From Solibacteraceae bacterium (GTDB taxonomy: Bacteria > Acidobacteriota > Terriglobia > Bryobacterales > Bryobacteraceae), in NCBI GenBank assembly GCA_026984795.1, contig JALSRK010000060.1, forward strand, positions 1-64,000: a DNA stretch of 64,000 nucleotides, written 5' to 3'. The position numbers were made by a program, and so were the translations under genes. The notes under the pieces are model-generated. The model was not told the DNA's origin. It did no database searches and worked only from the letters and a program-made list of their open reading frames with translations. Numbering within the stretch: position 1 is the first letter of the stretch; each line of letters starts with the position of its first letter. Shown here piece by piece: positions 51,781 to 60,716 of this stretch.

Positions 51781-53835
51781 ATGGGATCCACCACGCCCGA
51801 GATCCGGCGGTCGGTCTGCGCGCTGGACTGCCCGGACACCTGCTCGTTGCTCGTCACCGTGGAAAACGGCCGCGGGGTCCGTCTTCGCGGCGACCCGGCC
51901 CACGCCGTCACCCGTGGTTTCCTCTGCGCCAAGGTGGCTCGATACCTGGAACGGGAGTACTCGCCGATGCGCTTGCTGCACCCGCTCCGCCGCACCGGAG
52001 CCAAGGGCGAGGGCGGGTTCGAACCGATCGGCTGGGACGAGGCGATGGAGGAAATCGCGGCCCGGCTGCGCGCCATCCGGGAGGAATGGGGTCCGGAGGC
52101 CATTCTGCCTTACAACTACACCGGCACGATGGGCCTGGTCCAAGGCGCCTCGATGGACCGCCGGTTCTTCCACCGCCTGGGCGCCTCCCGCCTGCTGCAC
52201 ACGATCTGTTCGGAGGCCGGAACCACGGCGCTCGAATCCACCTACGGCTGCCGGCTGGGGACCGATCCCGAGCAATTCCGCCAGGCGAAGCTGATCCTCG
52301 CCTGGGGCGCCAACATTCTCGGCACGAACGTCCACCTCTGGCCCTTCATCGTCGAGGCGCGGCGCAACGGCGCCCGCTTCTACGTGATCGATCCCGTTCG
52401 CAACCGGACGGGCGAGGCAGCCGACCGGCACTACTTCATCCACCCCGGCACGGACCTCGCCCTCGCTCTGGGCATGACGCATGTCATCCTTCGCGAGAAG
52501 CTCCACGATGCGGCCTACCTCGAGGCCTACGCCGAGGGCCTGGACGATCTCCGCTCCCTTGCGGAACGCTATCCGCCCGAGCGCGCCGCCGAGCTTACCG
52601 GCATTCCCGCCCGCGACATTGTCGAGCTGGCGGTGGAATATGCCACTACCCGGCCCGCCGTCATCCGGATGAACTACGGAATCCAGCGGTCCGAACGCGG
52701 GGCGGGGTCGGTCCGCGCCGTCGGGCTGTTGCCGATATTAACTGGCGCCTGGCGGGATCCCGGCGGCGGTTTGCTGTTGACCACTTCCGGCGGTTTCCAA
52801 CTGAATTTCGACGCCCTCGCCCGCCCGGACCTCGTCGAGCGCTCCGGCCTCGGGCGCCCGCCTCGGAGCGTCAACATGGTGCGGCTGGGCCGCGCGCTAA
52901 CGGACCCGGACGGCCCGCCGGTGAAAGCCCTGGTCGTCTACGACGCCAACCCCGCCGCTACCGCCCCGTGCCAGGACCGCGTGCTCGAAGGTCTGCGCCG
53001 GGAGGACCTCTTCACCGTGGTGATCGAACAGTTCCCCACCGACACGGCCGACTACGCCGACATCGTCCTGCCGGCCACGACGTTTCTCGAGCACACGGAT
53101 CTCTACCTCTCCTACGGGCACTACTACCTGCAAATGGCGCGCCCGGCTCTGCCGGCGCCCGGCGAGGCCCGGCCGAACTTCCGCATCTTTCAAGAGCTGG
53201 CCCGGCGGCTGGGCTTCGACGACGACTGCTTCCGCGATTCCGAGGACGACGTCATCCGCCAGGCCCTCGCTTCCGGCCATCCGTATCTCGAGGGCATCAC
53301 CCTTGACAAGCTCGAGCGCGAAGGCTTCGTGCGGGTGAACGTCGTCCCGCCCGGGAAGCCCTTCCTGCCGTTTGCCGACGGCGGCTTCGGCGCCCCGTCC
53401 GGCAAGTATGTGATCGACGCTGGGAGGCTGGAGTACACGCCCCCAGTCGAGTCGCGCCGGGGCGATGAAGCACTGCGGACCCGCTACCCGCTGGAGCTGG
53501 TGACGCCGAAGTCCGATGAGGGCCTCAGCTCGACGTTCAGCTATCGCGACGAAGTGGCCGCACGCTGCCGGATTCTCGAAATCCACCCGGAGGACGCGGC
53601 GCGACGGGGAATCGCCGACGGCGAGATGGTCCGCGTCTTCAACTCCCGCGGCTGGTGCCGGCTCACGGCGAAGGTGAGCGAAGCCGTGGCGCCGGGGGTC
53701 GTCTGCGCCCGGGCGGCGGCCTGGCGGAAGGTGCTTTCCGGGCCCACTCCTAACGCTCTCACCTCCGATCGGCTCACCGACGAGGGCGAGGGCGCTGTTT
53801 TCTACAGTTGCTTGGTCGAGGTGGAGCGGTGCTGA
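51781..53835 (+). CDS. Molybdopterin-dependent oxidoreductase (DMSO reductase superfamily), cytoplasmic
   Basis: A 684-aa protein, started at ATG 51781, since upstream in-frame sequence is low-quality. The N-terminal 4Fe-4S site is C13, C17, C21 and C49 (C-A-L-D-C-P-D-T-C ... L-C-A-K). The probable molybdenum ligand is C143 in T-I-C-S-E-A-G, by position matching the Cys of formate dehydrogenase/nitrate reductase types. The cofactor-binding segments follow: A-W-G-A-N-I-L-G-T-N, H-P-G-T-D-L-A-L-A-L and a C-terminal molydopterin dinucleotide-binding domain (T-P-K-S-D-E-G-L-S-S-T-F...). There is no Tat signal and no electron-transfer subunit beside it, so its partner is unknown. It overlaps the next gene (GTG inside the stop region). 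Confidence 0.88.
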   Translation: MGSTTPEIRRSVCALDCPDTCSLLVTVENGRGVRLRGDPAHAVTRGFLCAKVARYLEREYSPMRLLHPLRRTGAKGEGGFEPIGWDEAMEEIAARLRAIREEWGPEAILPYNYTGTMGLVQGASMDRRFFHRLGASRLLHTICSEAGTTALESTYGCRLGTDPEQFRQAKLILAWGANILGTNVHLWPFIVEARRNGARFYVIDPVRNRTGEAADRHYFIHPGTDLALALGMTHVILREKLHDAAYLEAYAEGLDDLRSLAERYPPERAAELTGIPARDIVELAVEYATTRPAVIRMNYGIQRSERGAGSVRAVGLLPILTGAWRDPGGGLLLTTSGGFQLNFDALARPDLVERSGLGRPPRSVNMVRLGRALTDPDGPPVKALVVYDANPAATAPCQDRVLEGLRREDLFTVVIEQFPTDTADYADIVLPATTFLEHTDLYLSYGHYYLQMARPALPAPGEARPNFRIFQELARRLGFDDDCFRDSEDDVIRQALASGHPYLEGITLDKLEREGFVRVNVVPPGKPFLPFADGGFGAPSGKYVIDAGRLEYTPPVESRRGDEALRTRYPLELVTPKSDEGLSSTFSYRDEVAARCRILEIHPEDAARRGIADGEMVRVFNSRGWCRLTAKVSEAVAPGVVCARAAAWRKVLSGPTPNALTSDRLTDEGEGAVFYSCLVEVERC

Positions 53836-54374
53836 AGGTCTGCCTCCCAGTTGCCGCAGTCGTCTCCTTGCTCGCTCTGCAGGCGTGCCGGGGCCCGGCC
53901 GAAACGGCGGTGGAACCAGAAGGGGCCGCTCCCACCGAGCGGCTCCCGGCCACCGCGCACGCCGCCGATCCGCTGGCCGCGGCGCAGCTCAAGGATGGCT
54001 TTTACGGCCTCGAGGAGAATGCCTGGCGATGGACCGCCGGCCGCTTCACCGTGGTCCTCGGCATCCCGGAGGGGGCCGCCGAGTACGGGGCGGTCCTCTC
54101 GTTGCGCTTCAGCCTGCCGGACGCTATCCTGGCGCGCCTGGGACCGGTGACCCTCTCGACTGCGGTTTCCGGCGTGGAACTGGAACCCCAGACCTTCACC
54201 CAGCCCGGTCTCCACATCTACGAGCGCCGCGTTCCCGCCGAAGCGCTGGCGGGCGACACGGCCAAAGTGGAGTTCCGTACCGACAAGGCGATCCCCCCGA
54301 GCGAGGCGGACCGCCGCGAGCTGGCGCTCATCTTCGTTTCGGCCTCCCTGCGGCGCGCCCCGGCCTGTGACTGA
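53829..54374 (+). CDS. Lipoprotein with WRWT/GPVTL-type beta domain
   Basis: A 181-aa protein that I start at GTG 53829, behind GGTGGAG and overlapping the stop of the oxidoreductase gene. Lipoprotein signal: L-K-V-C-L-P-V-A-A-V-V-S-L-L-A-L-Q-A-C. The mature domain has D-G-F-Y-G-L-E-E-N-A-W-R-W-T, L-G-P-V-T-L-S-T-A-V-S-G, Y-E-R-R-V-P-A-E-A-L and D-K-A-I-P-P-S-E-A-D-R-R-E-L-A-L-I-F. The same blocks in the same order occur in the lipoprotein at 21167-21703. Function unknown; the shared domain may bind glycans or sit with membrane glycosyltransferases, as the other copy does. Confidence 0.75.
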   Translation: MLKVCLPVAAVVSLLALQACRGPAETAVEPEGAAPTERLPATAHAADPLAAAQLKDGFYGLEENAWRWTAGRFTVVLGIPEGAAEYGAVLSLRFSLPDAILARLGPVTLSTAVSGVELEPQTFTQPGLHIYERRVPAEALAGDTAKVEFRTDKAIPPSEADRRELALIFVSASLRRAPACD

Positions 54375-54389
54375 CGCCCCGGGCTGCAG

Positions 54390-54395
54390 TATGAT
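54390..54395 (+). promoter_or_regulatory. -10-like box TATGAT, 9 nt before a start codon
   Basis: TATGAT ends 9 nt before ATG 54405; transcription would begin within two or three bases of the start codon. Confidence 0.35.
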
Positions 54396-54404
54396 GCTGG
54401 CGCT

Positions 54405-56249
54405 ATGCGCCTCATTGTCCTATCCACCCTGCTCGGCGCCGCTGCCGCCGTGGCGGGGCCGCCCATCACCATCGATACGCCCATGCGGCCGCCGGCTTGG
54501 GCGCTGCTCGAGCAAGAGCTGCTGAAAGCCGACTCCGCCGCTTGCGAGCGCTTCTACGAAAAGTACGTGGACGCCCGAGGCTATCTGCTCCACGTGCCGC
54601 GCTGGGGCACTCTCGACGGGCCCGACGACGCCGTCGAGACTTTCCACAACTGGACGCTGCTCTACGCCCTAGGCGGGAAAGATTCCTTGCTGGAGATGTG
54701 GAAGCGCGCCTACGACGGCCACCTGCGCCAGTACAGCGCCCTGCGGACCACCAAGACCGAACTCGCCCGCCACGGAGCCTACTTCAACGAGTTCATCACC
54801 ATGTCGGACTGGTTCCACACCGGCGAGGGCCTGCGCGCCTTCTTCCTGCAGGGCCTCAGCGATCCGGACGACCCCGTCCTCATCCAACGGATGAAGCGTT
54901 TCGCCGGCCTCTACATGAACGAAGATCCAGAAGCGCCCAACTACGACCCCGAGCACAAGATCATCCGCTCCATCTGGAACGGCTCGAAGGGACCGATGCT
55001 GCGCCGCGCCACCGTCTACGACTGGGTGGGCGATCCCGTCGAAGGCCGCTTCCACCTGCTCCACAACCCGGCGCACGATACGAAGATGCTGGATTTCATG
55101 ACGTGGTACCCGCGGATGCTGGCCCATTGCGCCGAGTACCTCGACAGCGCCGGCGACAACTTCCTGAACCTCGCCGCGACGCTGCTGCACACCAACGCCT
55201 ACATGCTGACCGGCGAAGAGAAGTACCGCGCGTGGGTCCTCGAGTACGTGGGCGCCTGGAAGGAGCGCACCGAGGCCAACGGCGGCATGATCCCTTCCAA
55301 CATCGGCCTCGACGGCACGCTCGGCGGCGAGCACGACGGCCAGTGGTGGAAAGGCACTTACGGGTGGAACTTCACCATCTTCGACGGCGAGCTCCAGCAG
55401 ACGGCCCACCGCAACTACTTCGACGCCGGCTCCTGGCCCGGCTTCTCCAACGCCCTGCTACTCACCGGCGACTTCTCTTACATCGATGTCCTCCGCAAAC
55501 AAATGGACCTGATCTACGCCCAGAAGAGGGTGGAGAACGGCCGAACGCTGATCCCGCGCATGTACGGCGACCCCCGCGGCTACAAGTACGACGGGAAACC
55601 CCAGTGGTACCACTGGACCCCGGACCTTTTCACCGACCGGCTCACCGAGATCTACCTGTGGTCGATGGACCGGCGGGACCTGGAACGCATTCCCATCGAG
55701 GGCTGGATCGGCTTTCTCGAGGGGCGCGACCCGGACTACCCGGCGAAGGCGCTTCAGGGCGAGTTCGAGCGCCTCCGGATGCGGATGGAGCGGATGCGGA
55801 AGGACCCGACCGCGCCGGAGACGCGGCTGGCGGATTGGCTGCTGCGCATTACGCCCGCCCAGACCGATGAGCTGGTGAAGCTGATGCTGGGCGGCTATTT
55901 CTCCCGGGGCCGCATCTGGATGCTTCACAGCCGCGTACGCTACTTCGATCCCGTTAGGCGCCGGGCGGGGATTCCGCCGGATGTCGGGGCGCTCGTCGAG
56001 AAACTGGGGGCCGATTCGGTCACCTTGAGGCTGGTGAACACGAATCCCGTCGAGGCGCGAGAGGTCGTCGTGCAGGCCGGCGCCTACGCCGAGCACCGAT
56101 TCACCGGCGTTCGATGGAACGGGCGGGAGGCGCCAGTCAACGCCACGGCGTTCCCAGTCAAGCTCGCGCCTGGGTGCGGCGCGCGCCTCGAGATCGGAAT
56201 GAAGCGCTACGCCAACCGGCCCACGCTGCGTTTTCCTTGGGACCGCTGA
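54405..56249 (+). CDS. Exported 614-aa protein, probable (alpha/alpha) barrel enzyme of unknown function
   Basis: A protein with signal peptide (M-R-L-I-V-L-S-T-L-L-G-A-A-A-A-V-A-G) and no family I can name. The first 450 residues are helix-rich with paired aromatic/acidic patches (F-H-N-W-T-L-L-Y-A-L-G-G; W-F-H-T-G-E-G-L-R-A-F-F; G-L-D-G-T-L-G-G-E-H-D-G-Q-W-W-K-G-T-Y-G-W-N-F; R-N-Y-F-D-A-G-S-W-P-G-F-S-N-A), the layout of (alpha/alpha)6 glycoside hydrolases and polysaccharide lyases. The last 100 residues are beta-rich (T-L-R-L-V-N-T-N-P-V-E-A-R-E-V-V-V-Q-A-G). So it is likely a secreted carbohydrate-active enzyme; this is inference from shape. Confidence 0.7.
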   Translation: MRLIVLSTLLGAAAAVAGPPITIDTPMRPPAWALLEQELLKADSAACERFYEKYVDARGYLLHVPRWGTLDGPDDAVETFHNWTLLYALGGKDSLLEMWKRAYDGHLRQYSALRTTKTELARHGAYFNEFITMSDWFHTGEGLRAFFLQGLSDPDDPVLIQRMKRFAGLYMNEDPEAPNYDPEHKIIRSIWNGSKGPMLRRATVYDWVGDPVEGRFHLLHNPAHDTKMLDFMTWYPRMLAHCAEYLDSAGDNFLNLAATLLHTNAYMLTGEEKYRAWVLEYVGAWKERTEANGGMIPSNIGLDGTLGGEHDGQWWKGTYGWNFTIFDGELQQTAHRNYFDAGSWPGFSNALLLTGDFSYIDVLRKQMDLIYAQKRVENGRTLIPRMYGDPRGYKYDGKPQWYHWTPDLFTDRLTEIYLWSMDRRDLERIPIEGWIGFLEGRDPDYPAKALQGEFERLRMRMERMRKDPTAPETRLADWLLRITPAQTDELVKLMLGGYFSRGRIWMLHSRVRYFDPVRRRAGIPPDVGALVEKLGADSVTLRLVNTNPVEAREVVVQAGAYAEHRFTGVRWNGREAPVNATAFPVKLAPGCGARLEIGMKRYANRPTLRFPWDR

Positions 56250-56300
56250 GGGGAGGCTGCAGTCCGGAGAACCAGCGTGTCCTGGAGCGGCTTCCCGGTG

Positions 56301-57032
56301 TCACCGGCCCGATGCCGAGCGCCGGTGCTGGCCGTAGAGTGTCACCAGCCGCGCCACCATCACCGCCAGATAGAGCTGGCCGGTAATGGTCTCGAGGATC
56401 ACCAGCGACCGGGCGCGGTCGGTCAGCGGCGTGATGTCGCCGTAGCCGAGCGTCGTCAGCGTGACGAAGCTGAAATAGATCAACGCCAGCCCTCCATGCC
56501 CCGGCTGGGTGACCGAGAACCGGAACGAGCCCGGCGCGATCTGTTCGAGCGCCGAGAAGATCGAGGCCCAGCCGAGGCCGAGCAGCAGGTAGATGGACAG
56601 TCCTTGGAAGAGGACCTCCGCGCTCACCATACAGGCGCGCAGCACGCTCCTGAGCAGCCGCTCGATGGCATAGCCGTAGAAGACGGCGAGCAGCCCCGCG
56701 GCGACGACCGAGAGCCATGCGGCCGCCGTGGATTCGGGTGGCGCCAGACCGGCCGCCACCGAGAGGACGAGCTGCGGGGCGGCCAATGCCACGGCGATGC
56801 GCACGTGCGTCTTGGTCTCGGCCACAGCGTAGACCGCAGCGATCAACACGACGGCGTTCATGGCAAGGATCAGATAGCTGGCGAAAGGGAACTCGGCAGC
56901 GGCGGGATAGAAGAGAATCAGCGCCACCAAGGACGGCAGCAAGAACTTGGCGCGCCCTCTCTCCTCCTGGCACGGCGGCGTCTGCGGTTCGGCGGCCCGG
57001 TGCTCACCGGTTGGTGGCTCTCCCTCGTTCAT
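56301..57032 (-). CDS. Two-pore-type potassium channel family protein
   Basis: A 243-aa membrane protein from ATG 57032 (AGGAAGG upstream). Several N-terminal helices precede a pore module with the K+ selectivity filter T-L-T-T-L-G-Y-G-D-I-T-P-L (T-x-G-Y-G-D) near residue 200, between two helices, and a short tail. This is an Ion_trans_2 channel. There is no RCK/TrkA_N regulatory domain, so gating is not through a cytoplasmic nucleotide domain. Start codon and gene order are clear; the esterase gene ends 49 bp before it (57082) on the same strand. Confidence 0.87.
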   Translation of the reverse strand: MNEGEPPTGEHRAAEPQTPPCQEERGRAKFLLPSLVALILFYPAAAEFPFASYLILAMNAVVLIAAVYAVAETKTHVRIAVALAAPQLVLSVAAGLAPPESTAAAWLSVVAAGLLAVFYGYAIERLLRSVLRACMVSAEVLFQGLSIYLLLGLGWASIFSALEQIAPGSFRFSVTQPGHGGLALIYFSFVTLTTLGYGDITPLTDRARSLVILETITGQLYLAVMVARLVTLYGQHRRSASGR

Positions 57033-57081
57033 CGCCTTCCTGTTCGGCTTCCGTTCTCCGGCCGAAGTTCCGAAGCTTCCG

Positions 57082-59265
57082 TCACTGGAGCCACTCGCTG
57101 TAAACCTGCCCCGGGCCTTCACCCATGCGCCGCCTGTCCACGCGCATCGCCTCCGGCGCACCGGCGGCCATGTAGACGGCCGCAGAGCGAGCGTAAGCTT
57201 TCTCCGCCGCCCCCGGCCAGAGGCGGCGTCCTAGAGCGTCCACTGGATCCACCAACAAGACTTTCCGCGGGGCCAGGCTGGCGACGAGGTCCGGCAGGTC
57301 GAACTGTTTCAGCACACCGGGAATGATGTTCTCGAGCACCTGGCGGTGGATCCGCCGCTCCACCGCGTCGCGGTAAGAAATCAGCATCCGCTCGAAGGCC
57401 ACGCTCTGCAAGCGGCCGTCCAGGGCAGCCGCATAGAGCAGCGGGACGGCAGCCAGCCCCCGGCCCACGCCCCCGATTCGGGCGGCGTCCACATCGTCGC
57501 GGGCAGCCAGAATGTCCACCGCCTTCAGGATGTCGGCGGCCCGCATCCCGACCAGCGACTCACTGATCAGGAAGGCCGTCATCGCCGCATCGTAGTCCCC
57601 GAAGTAGCGGGCCCAGTCCGAACTCTTCGTCGCCGATTGGGCGCGCGTCTCTCCCAACCCGCGCGGATCGATCGCCAGCACGATCCGCCCCTGCCGGACG
57701 AACCATTCGATTTCTCCGCCGGGTCCTGCTTCGGCCGATTTGCCCCGGCCGTCCACCCAAACGAGCGCCGGCTTGCGCGCCGGTCCGCCTTCGGGAACGA
57801 ACAGCAGCCCCGGAACGAGGACGCCGGGGGCGCCTTCGTAGACGAGTTTTTCGATCCGGTATCCGTCCCGTTCGATGCGCCCGAAGGGCTCCGTGGCCAC
57901 CGGCCCCGGCTCGTAGTCGATCCCGCTCAGCCGCCGCACCCGTTGCCGGATCTGGTCCCGGAAGGTCTCGAAGTCCGCGCGGCTTGCCACCTCGGGCAGC
58001 CCCGGATCCAGCGCCCTGGCTCGCGCGAGGTTCAGGCTGTGGACCGTCTCGCCGCCGAGCGAGGTGGCCACCTGCCCAGTCTCGGTACAGGCCAGCTCGT
58101 CAAACTCGGCCAGCTCGATCTCCGGCTCTTCTCCGCTTTCCTCGGAGCCTTTCAGCCAACGGGCGAACCAGCGGTAAGCGGCCTCCCGGTTCGGCTGGTG
58201 GTAGCCGTGGCCGGCGTCCACTTCATGCATGGCCAGTTTTTCCGGCGCTCCCAGGCGTTCATACAGGCCTTTCACTTCGCGGAAGGTCGCGCGGGCGCCG
58301 GCGATCGAAAAGAAATCGCGGATCGCCGAGAGCATCAGGTAAGGCTTCGGGGCGAAGGCGATGAGGAAGTCGCCGTGGTCGAGACCGGCGGCGAGCCACG
58401 GCAGCAGCACCTGCTCGGCGTCCTGCGGGCCGATCGTCGCCAGCAGCCGCCCCCAAGACGTGATGTAGCAGGACGGCGCCGCCACTTTGATCCGGTCGTC
58501 CAACGCGGACAGGTAGGCGGTGTGCGTGCCGCCGCCGGAGTTGCCGGTGCAGGCGATCCGTTCCTTGTCCACTTCCGGCCGGGAAACCAGGTAGTCCAGG
58601 GCGCGGATGCCGTCCCAGATGGTGTAGCGCGCCAGGTTGTCGCCGACGATCAGGCACTGGATGCCGAGCATCGTGTGCTCGGTGGTGGACTGATTCAGCT
58701 TGCGCCCGCCGAGATCCTCGTCGTACATCTGCGCCCGCTCGCCCTGGCCGAGCGTATCCCAGGTCAGAGCCACGTAGCCCTTTTTCGCCAGCGCCCCCAG
58801 CATCCGCTGCCATGTTTCGTGGCTCTTGCCCCCACGCTCATGGCCCTCGGGGAAGAGCACGGCGGGATACGGGGGGCTCCCCTGTTTGGGCACGTAGAGG
58901 TTCGCCGTCACGTAGAAGCGCGGCTGGCTCTCGAAGATGATCTTCTCGATCCGATAGCCGTCGCGCTCGAGGACGCCCACGACGCGCGCATTCAAAGGGG
59001 TCCGTTCCGGGAAGCCGCCGACGGCCTCAGCCATCCGCTTGCGGATGTAGGTGCGGCGTCTGGCGACGTCTTCGAGTGTGGCGAGACGGGCGACAGCCTC
59101 ACGGCGCTTTTCGAGCAACGTTTCGGCCCGCTGCCGGAGCCATCCGCTGAGCGCTTCAGGCGCCCGCCGGTATTCCGGAATGCCCTTCAAGAAGTCGAGT
59201 TGCTGTTGGGCGCCGGCGGGCGCTGCCAGCGCCAGGACGAGGAGAACGGCCGAGAGTCGATTCAT
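57082..59265 (-). CDS. Exported two-domain alpha/beta hydrolase (acetyl xylan esterase-like), second domain degenerate
   Basis: A 727-aa protein from ATG 59265 with signal peptide (M-N-R-L-S-A-V-L-L-V-L-A-L-A-A-P-A-G-A). The first half (about 90-370) is an AXE/prolyl-oligopeptidase-like hydrolase with nucleophile S243 in T-G-N-S-G-G-G, probable D317 (S-A-I-R-D-F-F) and H353 (A-G-H-G-Y). The second half repeats the same order: R-D-G-Y-R-I-E-K-L-V-Y-E mirrors R-D-G-Y-R-I-E-K-I-I-F-E, but the nucleophile segment is G-G-V-G-R-G-L-A, with Gly in place of Ser. So only the first domain should be active; the second may bind or stabilise. It probably deacetylates plant polysaccharides, by family only. 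Confidence 0.82.
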   Translation of the reverse strand: MNRLSAVLLVLALAAPAGAQQQLDFLKGIPEYRRAPEALSGWLRQRAETLLEKRREAVARLATLEDVARRRTYIRKRMAEAVGGFPERTPLNARVVGVLERDGYRIEKIIFESQPRFYVTANLYVPKQGSPPYPAVLFPEGHERGGKSHETWQRMLGALAKKGYVALTWDTLGQGERAQMYDEDLGGRKLNQSTTEHTMLGIQCLIVGDNLARYTIWDGIRALDYLVSRPEVDKERIACTGNSGGGTHTAYLSALDDRIKVAAPSCYITSWGRLLATIGPQDAEQVLLPWLAAGLDHGDFLIAFAPKPYLMLSAIRDFFSIAGARATFREVKGLYERLGAPEKLAMHEVDAGHGYHQPNREAAYRWFARWLKGSEESGEEPEIELAEFDELACTETGQVATSLGGETVHSLNLARARALDPGLPEVASRADFETFRDQIRQRVRRLSGIDYEPGPVATEPFGRIERDGYRIEKLVYEGAPGVLVPGLLFVPEGGPARKPALVWVDGRGKSAEAGPGGEIEWFVRQGRIVLAIDPRGLGETRAQSATKSSDWARYFGDYDAAMTAFLISESLVGMRAADILKAVDILAARDDVDAARIGGVGRGLAAVPLLYAAALDGRLQSVAFERMLISYRDAVERRIHRQVLENIIPGVLKQFDLPDLVASLAPRKVLLVDPVDALGRRLWPGAAEKAYARSAAVYMAAGAPEAMRVDRRRMGEGPGQVYSEWLQ

Positions 59266-59330
59266 GGTGACCTTCTCAATCCTATGCGAAGCCCGCAGCG
59301 GCGGAAAAGTACCGCCGGCGGGGGGAATCC

Positions 59331-60572
59331 TCAGTCCCCCGTCCGGCGCTTCTGTTTCCGGGTGAGGCGGATCTGCGTAGCCCGGGCCTTCTCCGCCGCC
59401 AGAACCTCGGCCCGCATCGGCCCGAGATCGACCACATCGCCGGGTTTCGGGAAACGGCCGAGGCGCGCGGAAATCAACCCCGAGATCGTGTTGACGCCGG
59501 GCTCGGCGAGGTCCAGTTCGAACCGCCGGTTCAGGCGCTCCAGCGGGACGCTGCCCATCACGATGTAGCCGCCGCTGCGGTCCCGGATGACGTCGGGAGC
59601 CTCGCGGTCGAACTCGTCCTGCACTCGCCCGATGATCTCCTCGATCACGTTTTCGAGAGTGACGATGCCGGCGACCGTCCCGTGTTCGTCCACCACGACG
59701 GCCATATGCTGGTGGCTGTGCTGCATCTCCCGCAAGAGCTGGTTGATCCGCTTGGTCTCCGGAACGAAATGGGCGGGGCGGGCGATCAGCCGCAGGTCCG
59801 GAGCCTGTCCGGGCGAGAAGCCGAGCAGATCCTTGATGTGAATGATGCCGATCACCCTGTCCAGCGAACCTTTGCACAGCGGGTACCGGGTGTGCCGCGT
59901 CTTGCGGGCCAAGGCCAGAATCTCGGCGAACTCCTGGGTGGTGTCGAAGAAGACCACCTCGCCCCGGGGCACCATCACCTGGCGCGTGTAGAGCTTGTCG
60001 AGCTGGAAGACGGCGTTGAGCATCCGCAGCTCCTCATGGGTGAGCTCGCCGGCTTCGGCGCCCATCCGGATGGTCGCCAGAATCTCGGCCTCAGTGATGA
60101 CGTGAGGGTCAGCCTCCCGGGTGAAGAGGTTGGCGAACCACTGGGTCATCACGATGAGTGGGTACAGTGCCTTCTCGATGAAGGCGAGCGGCCAGACCAG
60201 CGTGTCCCAGAGCGACCGCCAGTGGGTGGCGCCGTAAGTCTTCGGCAGGATCTCGGAGAGGAACAGGATGGCGAAGGTGAAGACGATCGAGAACAGCGGC
60301 ACCCATGGCGCGCCCAGAACCTGCGCGGCATACATTCCGGCAAGCGTGGCCCCGGCGGTGTGGGCGAGGGTGTTCAGGATCAAGATCGCCGACGTCGGCC
60401 CGGACAGATCCTGCTTCATCTTCAGGAATCGCTCAGCCGCGGCGCGTTTGGCCGGCGCCCTGGTGGCGGCTTCCAGCGTAACTACCCGGGTGGAGTACAG
60501 CATCGCCTCCAGCAGCGAGCAGAAGGTGGATACCAGCAAAGTGACGGTAACGACGAAAAGAAGCGTGGTCAT
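59331..60572 (-). CDS. CNNM/CorC-family membrane protein with CBS pair
   Basis: A 413-aa protein from ATG 60572. The N-terminal DUF21/CNNM domain has three or four helices (M-T-T-L-L-F-V-V-T-V-T-L-L-V; L-S-G-P-T-S-A-I-L-I-L-N-T-L-A-H-T-A-G; F-A-I-L-F-L-S-E-I-L-P-K-T-Y-G), with the E-I-L-P-K motif of Mg2+ exporter relatives. A CBS pair follows (M-V-P-R-G-E-V-V-F-F; R-Y-P-L-C-K-G-S-L-D-R-V-I-G-I-I-H-I-K-D-L; M-A-V-V-V-D-E-H-G-T-V-A-G-I-V-T-L-E-N), then a CorC_HlyC domain at the C-terminus. Role in Mg2+/Co2+ homeostasis is known for relatives. Confidence 0.9.
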   Translation of the reverse strand: MTTLLFVVTVTLLVSTFCSLLEAMLYSTRVVTLEAATRAPAKRAAAERFLKMKQDLSGPTSAILILNTLAHTAGATLAGMYAAQVLGAPWVPLFSIVFTFAILFLSEILPKTYGATHWRSLWDTLVWPLAFIEKALYPLIVMTQWFANLFTREADPHVITEAEILATIRMGAEAGELTHEELRMLNAVFQLDKLYTRQVMVPRGEVVFFDTTQEFAEILALARKTRHTRYPLCKGSLDRVIGIIHIKDLLGFSPGQAPDLRLIARPAHFVPETKRINQLLREMQHSHQHMAVVVDEHGTVAGIVTLENVIEEIIGRVQDEFDREAPDVIRDRSGGYIVMGSVPLERLNRRFELDLAEPGVNTISGLISARLGRFPKPGDVVDLGPMRAEVLAAEKARATQIRLTRKQKRRTGD

Positions 60573-60716
60573 GGCTTGCCTCTGGGAGTGGAAGCCCCTC
60601 CCTGATACAGCATGGCAGAGAAGCGTGGAGCCGTCATCCATTCTGCGCTACACTGCCCAAGGGGCCGGCCCGCTCCTGCAGCCCGGCGTTCCGGCCCCGG
60701 AAAGGATAACGTGATC

